From NCBI RefSeq assembly GCF_002944405.1, contig NZ_CP024307.1, positions 950,501 through 1,014,500 on the forward strand: a DNA stretch of 64,000 nucleotides. The letters are read 5' to 3'. The notes under the pieces are model-generated. The model searched no databases. It saw only the letters and a program-made list of their open reading frames with translations, and was not told the origin of the DNA. The translations under genes were made by a program, and so were the position numbers. This document shows, one piece after another, positions 37,355 to 47,198 of this stretch (position 1 is the stretch's first letter; each line of letters starts with the position of its first letter). This stretch comes from Sinorhizobium fredii. Lineage in GTDB: Bacteria; Pseudomonadota; Alphaproteobacteria; Rhizobiales; Rhizobiaceae.

Positions 37355-37812
37355 AGCATGTCGACATCTTTACCGACGGCGCTTGCTCGGGCAATCCGGG
37401 GCCGGGCGGCTGGGGAGCGGTGCTGCGCTATGGCGAAGTGGAAAAGGAGATGTGCGGGGGCGAGGCGGAGACGACCAACAATCGCATGGAACTTACGGCC
37501 GCTATCTCGGCGCTCAACGCCCTGAAGCAGCCCTGCGAGGTCGATCTGCACACCGACAGCAAATATGTCATGGACGGCATTTCGAAGTGGATCCACGGCT
37601 GGAAACGCAACGGCTGGAAGACCGGTGACAGGAAACCGGTGAAGAACGGCGAACTCTGGCAGGCGCTCGATGAGGCGCGGGGCCGGCATCAAGTGACCTG
37701 GCACTGGGTCAAGGGCCACGCCGGCCATCCGGAAAACGAGCGCGCCGACGAGCTGGCACGCAAGGGAATGGAGCCGTTTAAGAAGCCGGGCCGCCTGGCT
37801 GCGGCGAAGTAG
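37351..37812 (+). CDS. rnhA: ribonuclease HI
   Basis: Cleaves RNA in RNA-DNA hybrids. The 153-residue product has all four acidic catalytic residues in the usual order: [14 protein letters not shown], then [18 protein letters not shown] and NERADELA. The basic handle region [20 protein letters not shown] is present. It overlaps thrB by four bases and is the last gene of this plus-strand run; a RIME-like repeat follows. Confidence 0.97.
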   Translation: MKHVDIFTDGACSGNPGPGGWGAVLRYGEVEKEMCGGEAETTNNRMELTAAISALNALKQPCEVDLHTDSKYVMDGISKWIHGWKRNGWKTGDRKPVKNGELWQALDEARGRHQVTWHWVKGHAGHPENERADELARKGMEPFKKPGRLAAAK

Positions 37813-37860
37813 CGCCACACGCCCAGTATCACTTTTCGAATACCTGATTGACGGGCAATT

Positions 37861-37971
37861 GCCCCTCACCCTAGCCCTCTCCCCGCCCGCGGGGAGAGGG
37901 GACTTCAGAGTGCGCCGCGAGTCCCCCCGCCCCGCTTGCGGGGAGAAGGTGCCGGCAGGCGGATGAGGGGC
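37861..37971. repeat. RIME-like intergenic mosaic element, copy B
   Basis: Opens GCCCCTCACCCTAGCCCTCT and closes GGCGGATGAGGGGC. An internal hairpin CCTCTCCCCGC / GCGGGGAGAGG lies at the left. It sits between the convergent rnhA and peroxiredoxin genes, so it may act as terminator for both. Confidence 0.75.
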
Positions 37972-37996
37972 TGAGACTAACGCCAATCCCTATCGA

Positions 37997-38482
37997 TCAA
38001 AGCTGTTCCAGCATTGCCGCCGCGCCGGAAACGGTCGCCTGGCCCGGGGAGTCTTCGACGTTCAGCGACTTGACCACGCCGTCGTCGACGAGCATCGAGT
38101 AGCGCTTCGAGCGGATGCCGAGTGTGCCGGCCGACAGATCGATATCGAGGCCGAGCGCCTTGGTGAAGGCAGCGTTCCAGTCGGATAGGAAATGGATCTT
38201 GCCCATGCCGCCGGATGCCGTTGCCCAGGCGCTCATCACATGCAGGTCATTGACGGCGACGACGGCGATATCGTCGATGCCACGCGCGAGGATCGCGTCG
38301 CGGTTCTCCAGATAGCCGGGAAGATGATTGAGCGAGCAGGTCGGGGTGAACGCCCCCGGGACGGCGAAAAGGACGACGCGCTTGCCCTTGAAGAGCTGGT
38401 CGGTGGTGATCTCGACCGGGCCGTCGGCGGTCTTTTCCTTGAAGGTTGCGTTGGGCAGCTTGTCTCCGACAGCAATGGTCAC
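37997..38482 (-). CDS. peroxiredoxin (Prx5/hybrid type)
   Basis: A 161-residue thiol peroxidase. The peroxidatic cysteine is Cys49 in AVPGAFTPTCSLNHLPGYL, the Prx5 signature. The rest (VVAVNDLHVMSAWATASGG, KRYSMLVDDGVVKSLNVED) follows the family closely. No second conserved cysteine in the standard resolving position is visible, so it is probably a 1-Cys type reduced by glutaredoxin or a similar partner. Confidence 0.94.
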   Translation of the reverse strand: MTIAVGDKLPNATFKEKTADGPVEITTDQLFKGKRVVLFAVPGAFTPTCSLNHLPGYLENRDAILARGIDDIAVVAVNDLHVMSAWATASGGMGKIHFLSDWNAAFTKALGLDIDLSAGTLGIRSKRYSMLVDDGVVKSLNVEDSPGQATVSGAAAMLEQL

Positions 38483-38554
38483 GGTTCTCTCCTCGAATTC
38501 AACTCGCGGTCCGGCAAAGGGGTTGCCGAGCCTGCGAGCGACTATAGGAACGCG

Positions 38555-39370
38555 TCAGTCAAAGGCAAGCGTGGTTTCCATGCTCAGATCGCCGGCACGC
38601 ACGGTAATCGCAATCGCCTTGCCGCCCATCTTTCGGTCCTTGCCGGAGAACTTCACGGGAATGTCCACGCGGCGCTCGGCGCCGGAGAGGTCGCCCACGA
38701 CCGGTGCTCCGAAGGAGAGACCCGCCGGCCCAGCGAGGAAAATCTCCGGTTCGCCCGCGTCTTGCGGAAGCCGGAGATCGAGGTGCATGATGCCGGCATC
38801 CTCTTCGAAGTCTGTCATCGTGACCCTGAAGTGATCGGATGGCGGCTTCGGAAGTGCCGCCACGGCCTCCTCGATGCGCGCGCCGTCCAGTGGATTGTCG
38901 AAGACACCGGCCTTCAGCGCCAGATCCAGTGTGCCTTGGACCGGGATGCAGATGTCTTCGCAAACGCCCAGGAAAACGGAAGCCCGGACGGTCAGGTCCT
39001 TTTCGCCGCTTACCCGTTTCAGCGTGAGCGGGAAGGCAACCGAGCTGTCGTAACCGACATAGCGTCCCGGTCCCTCGCCGAAGGTCTTCGGTGCGGGAAA
39101 CCGGATCGCCTCCAGAGCGACGCCGCCTTCCGGATCGAGGGTGATCTGCGGCGGTATTCCGCTCGCGCCGGGGTCGCGCCAGTAGGTTTTCCAGCCGGGC
39201 TCGAGCTTGATTTCGAGCACCGCTGGAATGGAGCCGTCCGGTCTTGGCTGCGAGGCGACAAGGCGGATCGCCCCGCCGGGGGAGGCCAACCAGTCGCTGC
39301 TGGCGGCCTCGGACTGGTACGGCAAAAAAAGAGCGACGAGCAGACTTGCCTTCGCGAGGCGCTGAGCCAT
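38555..39370 (-). CDS. secreted DsbD alpha-domain-like protein
   Basis: A 271-residue protein with a signal peptide (MAQRLAKASLLVALFLPYQS, cut near EA). The body resembles the N-terminal (alpha) domain of the thiol-disulfide interchange protein DsbD: LEPGWKTYWRDPGASGIPP, then FLGVCEDICIPVQG with two cysteines (C-x3-C), the redox pair. It lacks the membrane beta domain and gamma thioredoxin domain of full DsbD, so it must get electrons from a separate protein. The ATG at 39370 has AGGAAGAAG upstream. Confidence 0.87.
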   Translation of the reverse strand: MAQRLAKASLLVALFLPYQSEAASSDWLASPGGAIRLVASQPRPDGSIPAVLEIKLEPGWKTYWRDPGASGIPPQITLDPEGGVALEAIRFPAPKTFGEGPGRYVGYDSSVAFPLTLKRVSGEKDLTVRASVFLGVCEDICIPVQGTLDLALKAGVFDNPLDGARIEEAVAALPKPPSDHFRVTMTDFEEDAGIMHLDLRLPQDAGEPEIFLAGPAGLSFGAPVVGDLSGAERRVDIPVKFSGKDRKMGGKAIAITVRAGDLSMETTLAFD

Positions 39371-39642
39371 CTTCTTCCTGGTTCGGCATCTGGTCATGAC
39401 CTAGCACTAGCGCGTTTCCGCATTCGTCTCCAGCCGCCGCGAAAGGCCGCCGATCATATCTGCTTGATCGACGATGCCGGGTAAATGGTTCGCCCGTACT
39501 GGGCTCCAACTGTGGAATTCGCTTGTCTTTGCATCGTTGGAGCTGGAGATCGACGCGAAGGAGCGTCGTGCGTGCAAATTTCGGCCCGCGCCACGTAGAG
39601 GCGCTTTTCATTTCGTGCCGAATTGATAGGCTATCTTTCATT

Positions 39643-40248
39643 ATGGCAACAACGGCGCAGCCAAAGATACGCGAACGTGGTTTCCTTGACGGTCAGTTCC
39701 TGATCGCCATGCCCAGCATGTTCGATGCCAATTTCGCCCGCACGGTGATCTTCGTCTGCGCCCATTCGGAAGACGGCGCGATGGGCTTCGTGTTGAACCG
39801 GCCCCAGCGGCTGACCTTCCCGGACGTGCTCCTGCATCTGCAACTGCTCGACCCGGAAGAAGCGATCCGGCTGCCTTCGGCGGCACGTGAGTTCCAGATC
39901 CAGGCTGGCGGGCCGGTCGAGACCGGTCGTGGTTTCGTCCTGCATTCGGACGATTACCTGAGCGACTCGAGCATTCCGGTCAGCGACGATATCTGCCTGA
40001 CGGCGACGCTCGACATCGTCAAGGCCATTTCGCGCGGCGAGGGGCCCGTCAAGGCCACCATGCTGCTCGGCTATGCCGGCTGGGGACCGGGGCAGCTCGA
40101 AAGCGAAATCGCCAACAACGGCTGGCTGACATGCCCGGCGCGTGAAGAGCTGATCTTCAGCCGTGACCTCGACGAGAAATACGATCAGGCGCTTGCGCTG
40201 ATCGGCGTCTCTTCGGCGATGCTTTCCCCCGATGCCGGCCACGCCTAA
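39643..40248 (+). CDS. YqgE/AlgH family protein
   Basis: A 201-residue protein of the UPF0301 family: [20 protein letters not shown] at the start, [14 protein letters not shown], then [16 protein letters not shown] and [20 protein letters not shown]. The molecular function is unknown. The frame is open to 39523, but the ATG at 39643 gives the normal family start. It is divergent from the DsbD-like gene with 272 bp between them. Confidence 0.93.
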   Translation: MATTAQPKIRERGFLDGQFLIAMPSMFDANFARTVIFVCAHSEDGAMGFVLNRPQRLTFPDVLLHLQLLDPEEAIRLPSAAREFQIQAGGPVETGRGFVLHSDDYLSDSSIPVSDDICLTATLDIVKAISRGEGPVKATMLLGYAGWGPGQLESEIANNGWLTCPAREELIFSRDLDEKYDQALALIGVSSAMLSPDAGHA

Positions 40249-40280
40249 TCGAAGGCTCGGTTTCCTGCTTCTTTCCCCGA

Positions 40281-43193
40281 TTACGCTCTCTTCATGAGCG
40301 GAAAGCGCTCCTTCAGGAGCCGCAGGATCGATTCCGAGCCGACGGGCGGGCCGAACAGGAAGCTCTGGCCATAATCGCAGCCCATCTGCGCGAGCTGGAT
40401 CGCATCCTCCTCCGATTCTATGCCTTCGGCGACGACCCGCATGTCGAGTTCGCGCGCCATGGCGATCACCGAGCGCAGCACGACGCCGCGCTTGTCGCTC
40501 GGATCGCGCACCAGCGCCTTGTCGATCTTGATCGTGTCGAAGGGGAAGCGGGTCAGATAGGAAAGCGAAGAATGGCCGGTGCCGAAGTCGTCGAGGGCGA
40601 GCCGCAATCCGGCTTCCCGGAGCTTTTCGAGCACGAGCCGGGCCTGTTCCGGATTCTCCATCACCAGCGATTCGGTCAGCTCCATCTTCACCTTCGCCGG
40701 ATCGCAGCGGTTCTTGTTGAGGATGGTCCGGACGTCGTCATAGAGCCCGCTGTTGAGCAGCTGCGCACTCGAAAGATTGATCGCGACGAAGATCGGCAGA
40801 TCGCCCGTCTGGATCTGCCATTCGGAAAGGTCGCTCGTCGCCTGGTCGAAGGCGAACATGCCGAGCTGGTTTATGACGTCGGAATTCTCCGCGATCGGGA
40901 TGAATTCGGTCGGCGAGATACTGCCGCGCTTCGGATGGTCCCAGCGCATCAGCGCTTCGAAACCGGCGACCTCGGCATCGCTGAGACGCACGATCGGCTG
41001 GTAGACGAGCGACAGTTCCTTGCGTTCGATCGCCCGCTTCAGGTCCGCTTCGAGCTGCAGGCGATCCGATCCGGATGTTCGGAAGGCCGGCCGGAAGGGC
41101 TCGACGCGGTTGCCGCCCTCCTTCTTGGCGCGAAACATCGCAAGCTCCGCATCGTCGAGCAGGCTTGCGGCGCTCTGCTCCTGGTCGAGCCAGGAAACGA
41201 GACCGATCGAGGCGGTGAGATTAATCTCGCGGTTGCCGTAGTTGAGCGGCACCATGATCGCCTTGCTGACCGCATCGGCGAAATCGGCGATCTTCGCCGG
41301 ATCGCGCTCGGACATCAGGATCAGCCCGAACTGGTCGCCGCCGAGGCGGGCAAGCGTGTCCTGCGGCCGCAGCAGCCGGCGCAGCCGCCGCGTCAACGCG
41401 ATCAGAATGTTGTCGCCGGCGGCGATCCCGAGCAGGTCGTTGACCTGCTTGTAGCGGTCGATGTCTATGGCGAGAACGGTCGGCCGCGTCGAAGCGATGC
41501 CGTCGGACATCAGAAGGATGGCCTGCAGGCGATCGAGGAAAACCTGCCGGTTCGGCAGGCCGGTGAGGTTGTCGAGGAGCGCGTTCTGCAGCAGCCGCTC
41601 GACCGAATTGCGCTGTTCGGTGATGTCGACGATGGTGCCGACGCAGCGGATGATCTCGCCATTGGCGCCCAGCACGGGCCGCGCCCGGATCGACAGCCAG
41701 TGATAGTGCCCATCCTCGGCGCGCACGCGAAATTCGTGGTTCAAGCGGCCGCGTCTGTGTTCGAGAAGCACATCCAGGGTCGCCCTGAACCGGTCGCGAT
41801 CGTCCGGATGCAGCCGCGGCACCCAATTGCGGACCGGTCCGTTCATCGTGCCGAGCGAAAGGCCGAGCTGGTGCGAAATATCCGGGATCGTCACGACGCG
41901 GTCGCGCGCCACGTCCCAGTCCCAGACGGTGTCGCCGGAGCCGGTCAGCGCCAGCGCCTGCCGCTCGAGGTCCGAGAAGAGACCCTGCTGGTATGCGCCG
42001 CCGGCAAAGGCATGCTGCATCACCGTGAAGCCGATCAAGAGGACGATCAACACGAGGCCGCCGCCGAGGGCCGGCTGGACGATGTCATTGGCGAGCTGAC
42101 CGGTGACCGCCAGCCACGCGCCGAACAGCCAGACGAGGATCAGGAGCCAGGCCGGAACGAGAAGGATGGCGCGGTCGTAGCGGTTAAAGCCGAGATAGGC
42201 GATCAGCACGATGCCGACCGTCGCCGTCAGCGCAAAGGAGAGACGGGCGATGCCCGATGCGATCGCGGGATCGTAGACGGCGACGCCGAAGAGCAGTGCC
42301 AGGCCGAGAATCCAGGCGAGCGTCGCGTAGCCGAGATGCTGATGCCAGCGGTTGAGGTTCAGATAGGTGAAAAGGAAGATTACCAGCCCCGCCGCCAGAA
42401 AGACTTCCGTTCCTGCTCGCCATATGCGTTCGTCGCCAGCCGTCACGCTGATCAGCTTCGACAGAAAGCCGAAGTCGACACAGATATAGGCGAGAACCGC
42501 CCAGGCAAGCGCCGCCGTCGCCGGCAGCATCGAGGTGCCCTTGACGACGAAGAGAATGGTCAGGAAGACCGCGAGCAGCCCGGCAATCCCGAGCACGATG
42601 CCGCGATAGAGCGTAAAGGCGTTGACCGTGTCCTTGTAGGCGTCGGGCTGCCACAGATAGATCTGCGGCAGTTCCGGCGTCGCAAGCTCGGCGACGAAGG
42701 TGATGACGGCGCCGGGGTTGAGGGTGATGCGGAACACGTCCGCCTCGTCGCTCGGCTGTCGGTCGAGCGCGAAGCCCTCGCTCGGCGTGATCGACAGGAT
42801 GCGTTGCGAGCCGAGGTCCGGCCAGAACAGTTTCGAATTGACCAGCCGGAAATGCGGCGCGACGATCACCCGCTCGAGCTGCTCCTCGGAGACATTTGCA
42901 AGCGCGAAGACGGCCCAGTCGCCCTGATGATGCTCCGTGCTCGATCGGACCTCGATGCGCCGCACGATGCCGTCCGTGCCGGGCGCGGTGGACACTTGGA
43001 AAGCCTCGCCCCGGCCGGAATAAATTTCCGTCGTGGCCGTCAGGTCGAGTGCCGTGTCCTCGCGCGAGATCTTGACCGGTTCGAGAGCATGGGCGACACC
43101 GCCGGCGGTGCCGAAGATGAAAACGGCGAATGCCGCCAGAAACGCCGCCACCCTTGCGGCTGGCCATGCGGTCGGCTTGCGGATCACGGGCAT
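40281..43193 (-). CDS. membrane-bound PAS-GGDEF-EAL protein with 7TMR-DISM-like sensor
   Basis: About 970 aa. A signal-like N-terminus leads to a periplasmic domain of the 7TMR-DISM extracellular type (to about residue 180), then seven or eight membrane helices, a PAS/PAC domain (WDWDVARDRVVTIPDISHQL), a GGDEF domain and an EAL domain. The cyclase signature is altered to GGDQF (near residue 617). The EAL part is intact: GFEALMRWDHP near residue 745, ELTES, DDFGTGHSSLSYL and IKIDKALVRD. It is therefore more likely a c-di-GMP phosphodiesterase than a cyclase. Its start is coupled to the upstream GNAT stop (TGATG). Confidence 0.93.
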   Translation of the reverse strand: MPVIRKPTAWPAARVAAFLAAFAVFIFGTAGGVAHALEPVKISREDTALDLTATTEIYSGRGEAFQVSTAPGTDGIVRRIEVRSSTEHHQGDWAVFALANVSEEQLERVIVAPHFRLVNSKLFWPDLGSQRILSITPSEGFALDRQPSDEADVFRITLNPGAVITFVAELATPELPQIYLWQPDAYKDTVNAFTLYRGIVLGIAGLLAVFLTILFVVKGTSMLPATAALAWAVLAYICVDFGFLSKLISVTAGDERIWRAGTEVFLAAGLVIFLFTYLNLNRWHQHLGYATLAWILGLALLFGVAVYDPAIASGIARLSFALTATVGIVLIAYLGFNRYDRAILLVPAWLLILVWLFGAWLAVTGQLANDIVQPALGGGLVLIVLLIGFTVMQHAFAGGAYQQGLFSDLERQALALTGSGDTVWDWDVARDRVVTIPDISHQLGLSLGTMNGPVRNWVPRLHPDDRDRFRATLDVLLEHRRGRLNHEFRVRAEDGHYHWLSIRARPVLGANGEIIRCVGTIVDITEQRNSVERLLQNALLDNLTGLPNRQVFLDRLQAILLMSDGIASTRPTVLAIDIDRYKQVNDLLGIAAGDNILIALTRRLRRLLRPQDTLARLGGDQFGLILMSERDPAKIADFADAVSKAIMVPLNYGNREINLTASIGLVSWLDQEQSAASLLDDAELAMFRAKKEGGNRVEPFRPAFRTSGSDRLQLEADLKRAIERKELSLVYQPIVRLSDAEVAGFEALMRWDHPKRGSISPTEFIPIAENSDVINQLGMFAFDQATSDLSEWQIQTGDLPIFVAINLSSAQLLNSGLYDDVRTILNKNRCDPAKVKMELTESLVMENPEQARLVLEKLREAGLRLALDDFGTGHSSLSYLTRFPFDTIKIDKALVRDPSDKRGVVLRSVIAMARELDMRVVAEGIESEEDAIQLAQMGCDYGQSFLFGPPVGSESILRLLKERFPLMKRA

Positions 43194-43804
43194 CAAAGGG
43201 GCATATTCCTGTTCGGTACGGCATCCCCGGACAGAAGCGAGAACATCAGGTGATCGCGCCACTGGCCGTTTATCTTCAAGTACTGTCTCAAGTAGCCTTC
43301 GCGTTCAAAGCCGGCCTTTTCAAGGAGCCGGATGCTCCTTGCGTTCTCTGGAATACAGGCTGCTTCAATACGGTGCAACTCGAGGGTCGAAAAGATGTAG
43401 GGGATGGTCAGCTTCAGCGCCTCGTACATGTGGCCCTGGCCGGCATGTTTCTGCCCCATCCAGTAGCCGATCATGCAATTCTGCGCCGCACCCCTGCGGA
43501 TATGGCCGATCGTCAGGCCGCCGAGGAGAACCTCGTCCGGTCTGCGGAACAGGAACAACGGCACCGCCTGGCCGGAAGCATATTCCTGTTCGTTGCGGAT
43601 GACGCGGCTGCGAAACGCGCTCTCGGTCATCTCGTCAGCCCGCCAGGTGGGCTCCCACGGTTCGAGGAAGCCGCGGCTCGCGCTGCGCAATTGATACCAT
43701 TGCCGATAATCGGCGTAGCGCGGCAGGCGGAGAAGGTAATCCTGATTGGCGATTTCGACCGATTCGGGCTGCCTCGACAGGAACCGAAATACCGATCGTG
43801 CCAT
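43193..43804 (-). CDS. RimJ/RimL-type GNAT N-acetyltransferase
   Basis: A 203-residue acetyltransferase of the ribosomal-protein-alanine type. The core reads IGYWMGQKHAGQGHMYEALK, with the Q/R-x-x-G-x-G/A acetyl-CoA loop, then the helix IFSTLELHRIEAACIPENAR and EKAGFEREGYLRQYLKINGQ. I chose the ATG at 43804 (MARSVFRFLSRQP) for its GGAGG 6 nt upstream; in-frame ATGs at 43855 and 43867 also exist. The stop overlaps the start of the GGDEF/EAL gene by one base. Confidence 0.93.
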   Translation of the reverse strand: MARSVFRFLSRQPESVEIANQDYLLRLPRYADYRQWYQLRSASRGFLEPWEPTWRADEMTESAFRSRVIRNEQEYASGQAVPLFLFRRPDEVLLGGLTIGHIRRGAAQNCMIGYWMGQKHAGQGHMYEALKLTIPYIFSTLELHRIEAACIPENARSIRLLEKAGFEREGYLRQYLKINGQWRDHLMFSLLSGDAVPNRNMPL

Positions 43805-44065
43805 ATATGCCTCCGGCCCCAAACTCGCATGCCGGCGGGCGGAGATCGGCTTCATGCTCTTCCTCATCCCGCTCAGGTCAATCTACACAGCCGGACCGAA
43901 ATCCCAGCCCGGACCGCGCCATCATGCAAGAGTTCGAAGGCGCCGTGTCATTGCGAAGCGTTGCACAAGTTAACGCCTAAATCGAATCCGATTTTAGAAA
44001 TTGTGCAAGAAAGGCACGGGCCCCGCAGGTGCTGCCCGCACTCTGAAGATCGGGGATTGCGCCCG

Positions 44066-45367
44066 CTAGCCGGCGAGCGCCTGGACGGCAGCGGGTTTGA
44101 TATTCAAAGACGACAGAATGTCGCTCACCGGGGCGAGCTGTTCGAGCGGGCCGATCGCCGAAAGGGTAGGGGTCGTATCGAAGAAGAGCCGGCCGGCGAG
44201 ATCGGTCAGCCGCTCTATGGTGATGCCGGACAGCCGCTCCATCAGCTCTTCGTTTGGAATGGGGCGCCCATAGAGCATCATCTGGCGGGCGATCTGGCCG
44301 GCGCGCGCCGCCGGGCTTTCCTGTCCCATCAGCAGTTGCGCCCGGATCTGCGCACGGGCACGCTCGATCTCCTGCTGGTCGATGCTCGCCGACGATTTGC
44401 GCAGCTCCTCGATGATGACCGGCATCAGCTCGGGGAGATTTTCCCCGCCGGTAGCGGCGTGGATGCCGAAGATGCCGGTATCGGAAAAGCCCCAATGGAA
44501 GGCGTAGACCGAATAACAGAGGCCGCGATGTTCGCGCACCTCCTGAAAGAGGCGGGACGACATGCCGCCGCCGAGGATATTGGCAAGGATCTGCGAACAG
44601 TAGAAGTCGCGGGCGTGATAGGCCCGGCCTTCGAAGCCGAGCAGCACCTGCGCGTCCATCAGGTCACGGCTCTCGCGGCTGTCGCCGCCCGTGTAGCGCG
44701 CTGTATCGAGGACCGGAGTCGACAGCGGCGTGACGGGCAGCGTGGAAAAGCGCTCCTCGACCTGGCGCACGATCGTGTCGTGGTCGACGGCGCCGGCGGC
44801 AACGATGAACATCCTGTCGGTCGTATAATTGCGGCCGAGATATTGGCGGATCTGACCGGGGGTGAACGACATCACCGTTTCGGGCGTGCCGAGAATGGGC
44901 CGCCCGACCGTCTGGTCGCGGTAGGCGGTCTCGGCGAAGCGGTCGAAGACCACATCGTCCGGCGTGTCGTCGGCCGCGCCGATCTCCTGCAGGATGACGT
45001 GCTTCTCGCGCCGCAGCTCCTCCTCGTCGAAGGTTGATTCCGTCAGAATGTCCGCAAGGATGTCGACCGCCAGCGGCACGTGGTCCTTCAGCACCCGCGC
45101 GTAATAGGAGGTGGTCTCGGTGGAGGTGGCGGCGTTGACCTCGCCGCCGACGTTTTCGATCTCTTCGGCGATCTGGCGGGCGCTGCGCCGTCTTGTCCCT
45201 TTGAAAGCCATGTGCTCCAGCAGATGCGCAATTCCGTGTTCATCCACGGTCTCGTTGCGCGAACCGGATTTGATCCAGACCCCGAGCGCCACGCTTTCCA
45301 AATGCGGCATTCGCTCGCTTACCACCGTCAGCCCGGAAGGGAGCCGGGTGCACTCAACTTTCATCAT
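44066..45367 (-). CDS. M16 family zinc peptidase (mitochondrial processing peptidase-like)
   Basis: A 433-residue insulinase-type peptidase. The inverted zinc motif is HLLEH in DEHGIAHLLEHMAFKGT, with the third ligand Glu in the following helix (IENVGGEVNAATSTETTSYY). The C-terminal domain begins near residue 230. It starts 15 bp after the thrC stop, an arrangement that recurs in Rhizobiales. Two ATGs in a row begin the gene; the first is used here. Substrates are unknown. Confidence 0.94.
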   Translation of the reverse strand: MMKVECTRLPSGLTVVSERMPHLESVALGVWIKSGSRNETVDEHGIAHLLEHMAFKGTRRRSARQIAEEIENVGGEVNAATSTETTSYYARVLKDHVPLAVDILADILTESTFDEEELRREKHVILQEIGAADDTPDDVVFDRFAETAYRDQTVGRPILGTPETVMSFTPGQIRQYLGRNYTTDRMFIVAAGAVDHDTIVRQVEERFSTLPVTPLSTPVLDTARYTGGDSRESRDLMDAQVLLGFEGRAYHARDFYCSQILANILGGGMSSRLFQEVREHRGLCYSVYAFHWGFSDTGIFGIHAATGGENLPELMPVIIEELRKSSASIDQQEIERARAQIRAQLLMGQESPAARAGQIARQMMLYGRPIPNEELMERLSGITIERLTDLAGRLFFDTTPTLSAIGPLEQLAPVSDILSSLNIKPAAVQALAG

Positions 45368-45381
45368 CCGTATCTTTCGTT

Positions 45382-46788
45382 CTATTCCCGAACGCGGGTA
45401 CGCTCGCCGATGAAGGTTTCGACGTTCTTCAGCTCCGCATCCAGGATATCGAAACGCTCCGCCCTAGTCATGAGATCAGCAAGCCACGTCGGAAGCGTGG
45501 GGTCAATACCACTCGCCGATTTTACCGCGTCGGGAAATTTCGCGGGGTGAGCGGTCCCGAGCGCCACCATTGGCGCCGACGGCTTCTCGTGCTTGGCGGC
45601 GACCGAGACGCCGATTGCCGTATGCGGATCAAGGAGATAGCCGGATTTCTCGAAGGTTTCGCGGATCGTCGCCGCCACCTGCTTCTCCGAGGCGCGGCCG
45701 GCGCGAAATTCCTTGCGAATTTTTTTCAGTGCGCCCTCTTCGATGGCAAAGGAACCGGATTGCTTGAGGCTTTCCATGGCGGCGCGCACCCCTGCCGCCT
45801 CGCGGCCATAGGCCTCGAACAACAAGCGCTCGAAGTTGGACGAGATCTGAATGTCCATCGAGGGCGAGGTCGTCGCCTTGACCTCGCGCATCTCGTAGCG
45901 GCCGGTCTTCAGCGTGCGCGCCAGAATGTCGTTTTCATTGGTGGCGATGATCAGCCTGTCGATCGGCAAGCCCATGCGCTTGGCGACATAGCCGGCGAAG
46001 ATATCGCCGAAATTGCCGGTCGGCACCGTGAAGGAGATCCTCCGGTCCGGGCCGCCGAGCGCGATCGCCGTGGTGAAGTAATAGACGATCTGAGCCATGA
46101 TGCGCGCCCAGTTGATCGAATTGACCCCCGACAGCTTAACCCGGTCGCGAAACGCCGTGTCGTTGAACATGGCTTTGACGAGGTTCTGGCAATCGTCGAA
46201 ATTGCCCTTGATAGCGATCGCATGGACGTTCGACGCCCCCGCGGTCGTCATCTGCCGCTGCTGCACCGGCGAGACCTTGCCGTGCGGGAAGAGGATGAAG
46301 ATGTCCGTCCTTTCCCGGCCGGCAAAGGCGTCGATCGCGGCACCGCCGGTATCGCCGGAGGTTGCCCCGACGATCGTCGCCCGTTCGCCGCGCTCGGCGA
46401 GCACATGATCCATGAGGCGCGCCAGCAATTGCATGGCGACGTCCTTGAAGGCGAGCGTCGAACCGTGGAAGAGCTCCATGACGAAGGAGTTGGGGCCGGT
46501 CTGGACAAGCGGGGCGATGGCCGGATGGCGGAAGGTCGCATAGGCCTCGTCGATCATCTCGCGGAACTTCGCGGCCGGAATTTCACCGTTCGTGAAGGGC
46601 TCGAGAACAGCGAAAGCGATTTCCTGATAGGACTTGCCGCGCAGCGCACGGATTTCCTTTTTCGAGAAGGCCGGCCATTCTTTCGGCAGGTAGAGGCCGC
46701 CGTCACGAGCAAGCCCTGCCAGAAGAGCGTCGCAGAAACCGAGGGGTGCTGCTTCCCCGCGCGTCGAAATATACTTCACCTTCTTCAT
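45382..46788 (-). CDS. thrC: threonine synthase
   Basis: Converts O-phosphohomoserine to threonine with PLP. The 468-residue product has the family start MKKVKYISTRGEAAPLGFCD and the PLP lysine in HGSTLAFKDVAMQLLARLMD. The serine/threonine loop GATSGDTGGAAIDAFAGRE and FTVPTGNFGDIFAGYVAKR are also present. Its substrate comes from ThrB, encoded 8 kb away in this window. It heads a two-gene unit with the M16 peptidase. Confidence 0.97.
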   Translation of the reverse strand: MKKVKYISTRGEAAPLGFCDALLAGLARDGGLYLPKEWPAFSKKEIRALRGKSYQEIAFAVLEPFTNGEIPAAKFREMIDEAYATFRHPAIAPLVQTGPNSFVMELFHGSTLAFKDVAMQLLARLMDHVLAERGERATIVGATSGDTGGAAIDAFAGRERTDIFILFPHGKVSPVQQRQMTTAGASNVHAIAIKGNFDDCQNLVKAMFNDTAFRDRVKLSGVNSINWARIMAQIVYYFTTAIALGGPDRRISFTVPTGNFGDIFAGYVAKRMGLPIDRLIIATNENDILARTLKTGRYEMREVKATTSPSMDIQISSNFERLLFEAYGREAAGVRAAMESLKQSGSFAIEEGALKKIRKEFRAGRASEKQVAATIRETFEKSGYLLDPHTAIGVSVAAKHEKPSAPMVALGTAHPAKFPDAVKSASGIDPTLPTWLADLMTRAERFDILDAELKNVETFIGERTRVRE

Positions 46789-47198
46789 CCTTCGTTACCG
46801 CATCTCAAAGTTACAGCAGACAGTCTGGCGGAGGACCGCCCCTCTCGCCGCGCTATCACGCCGATATTGCATAACCCTTCAAGGAAGAACCGCCGCCCGG
46901 CCCCCTATTTGTTCCAGTTCGCCGTAAATCGCGCGGACATTTTTGTCACCATGGCAAATTTCCGAATGCTTCGGAAAGTGAGGCTTGCGATGGCCCGCCG
47001 GTCGATTTTTCGATTTGCCGCTGCTATAGACGATGCCCGAGGGTCGAGAAAGGCCCTCGAAGATCGTCGGTCCGGAGGAGGAGGGGATTGCAGATGGGTT
47101 CCTGCTCCGGCCATCAAAAGGATTGCGCCAGCTTCGGCCGAATTCGCCGCGGTTGCCGTGATCTCAAAGTCTCACCGGTTCAGTAGGGGTCGTGCAAC
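46789..47198. other. 410-bp gene-free region between thrC and a divergent lipoprotein gene
   Basis: No gene is evident; the short open frames in it have no recognisable motif. It must contain the thrC promoter and that of the lipoprotein gene. I saw no strong hairpin or repeat. Confidence 0.45.

Noticed and set aside
40572..43253. An 893-codon open frame on the plus strand opposite the GGDEF/EAL gene
   Set aside because: It is the mirror of a high-GC gene; the product is rich in Arg, Asp and Gly with no domain, while the minus strand encodes clear PAS, GGDEF and EAL domains.
46905..47117. Short open frames between thrC and the lipoprotein gene
   Set aside because: No start signal, no motif and no length expected of a known small gene.
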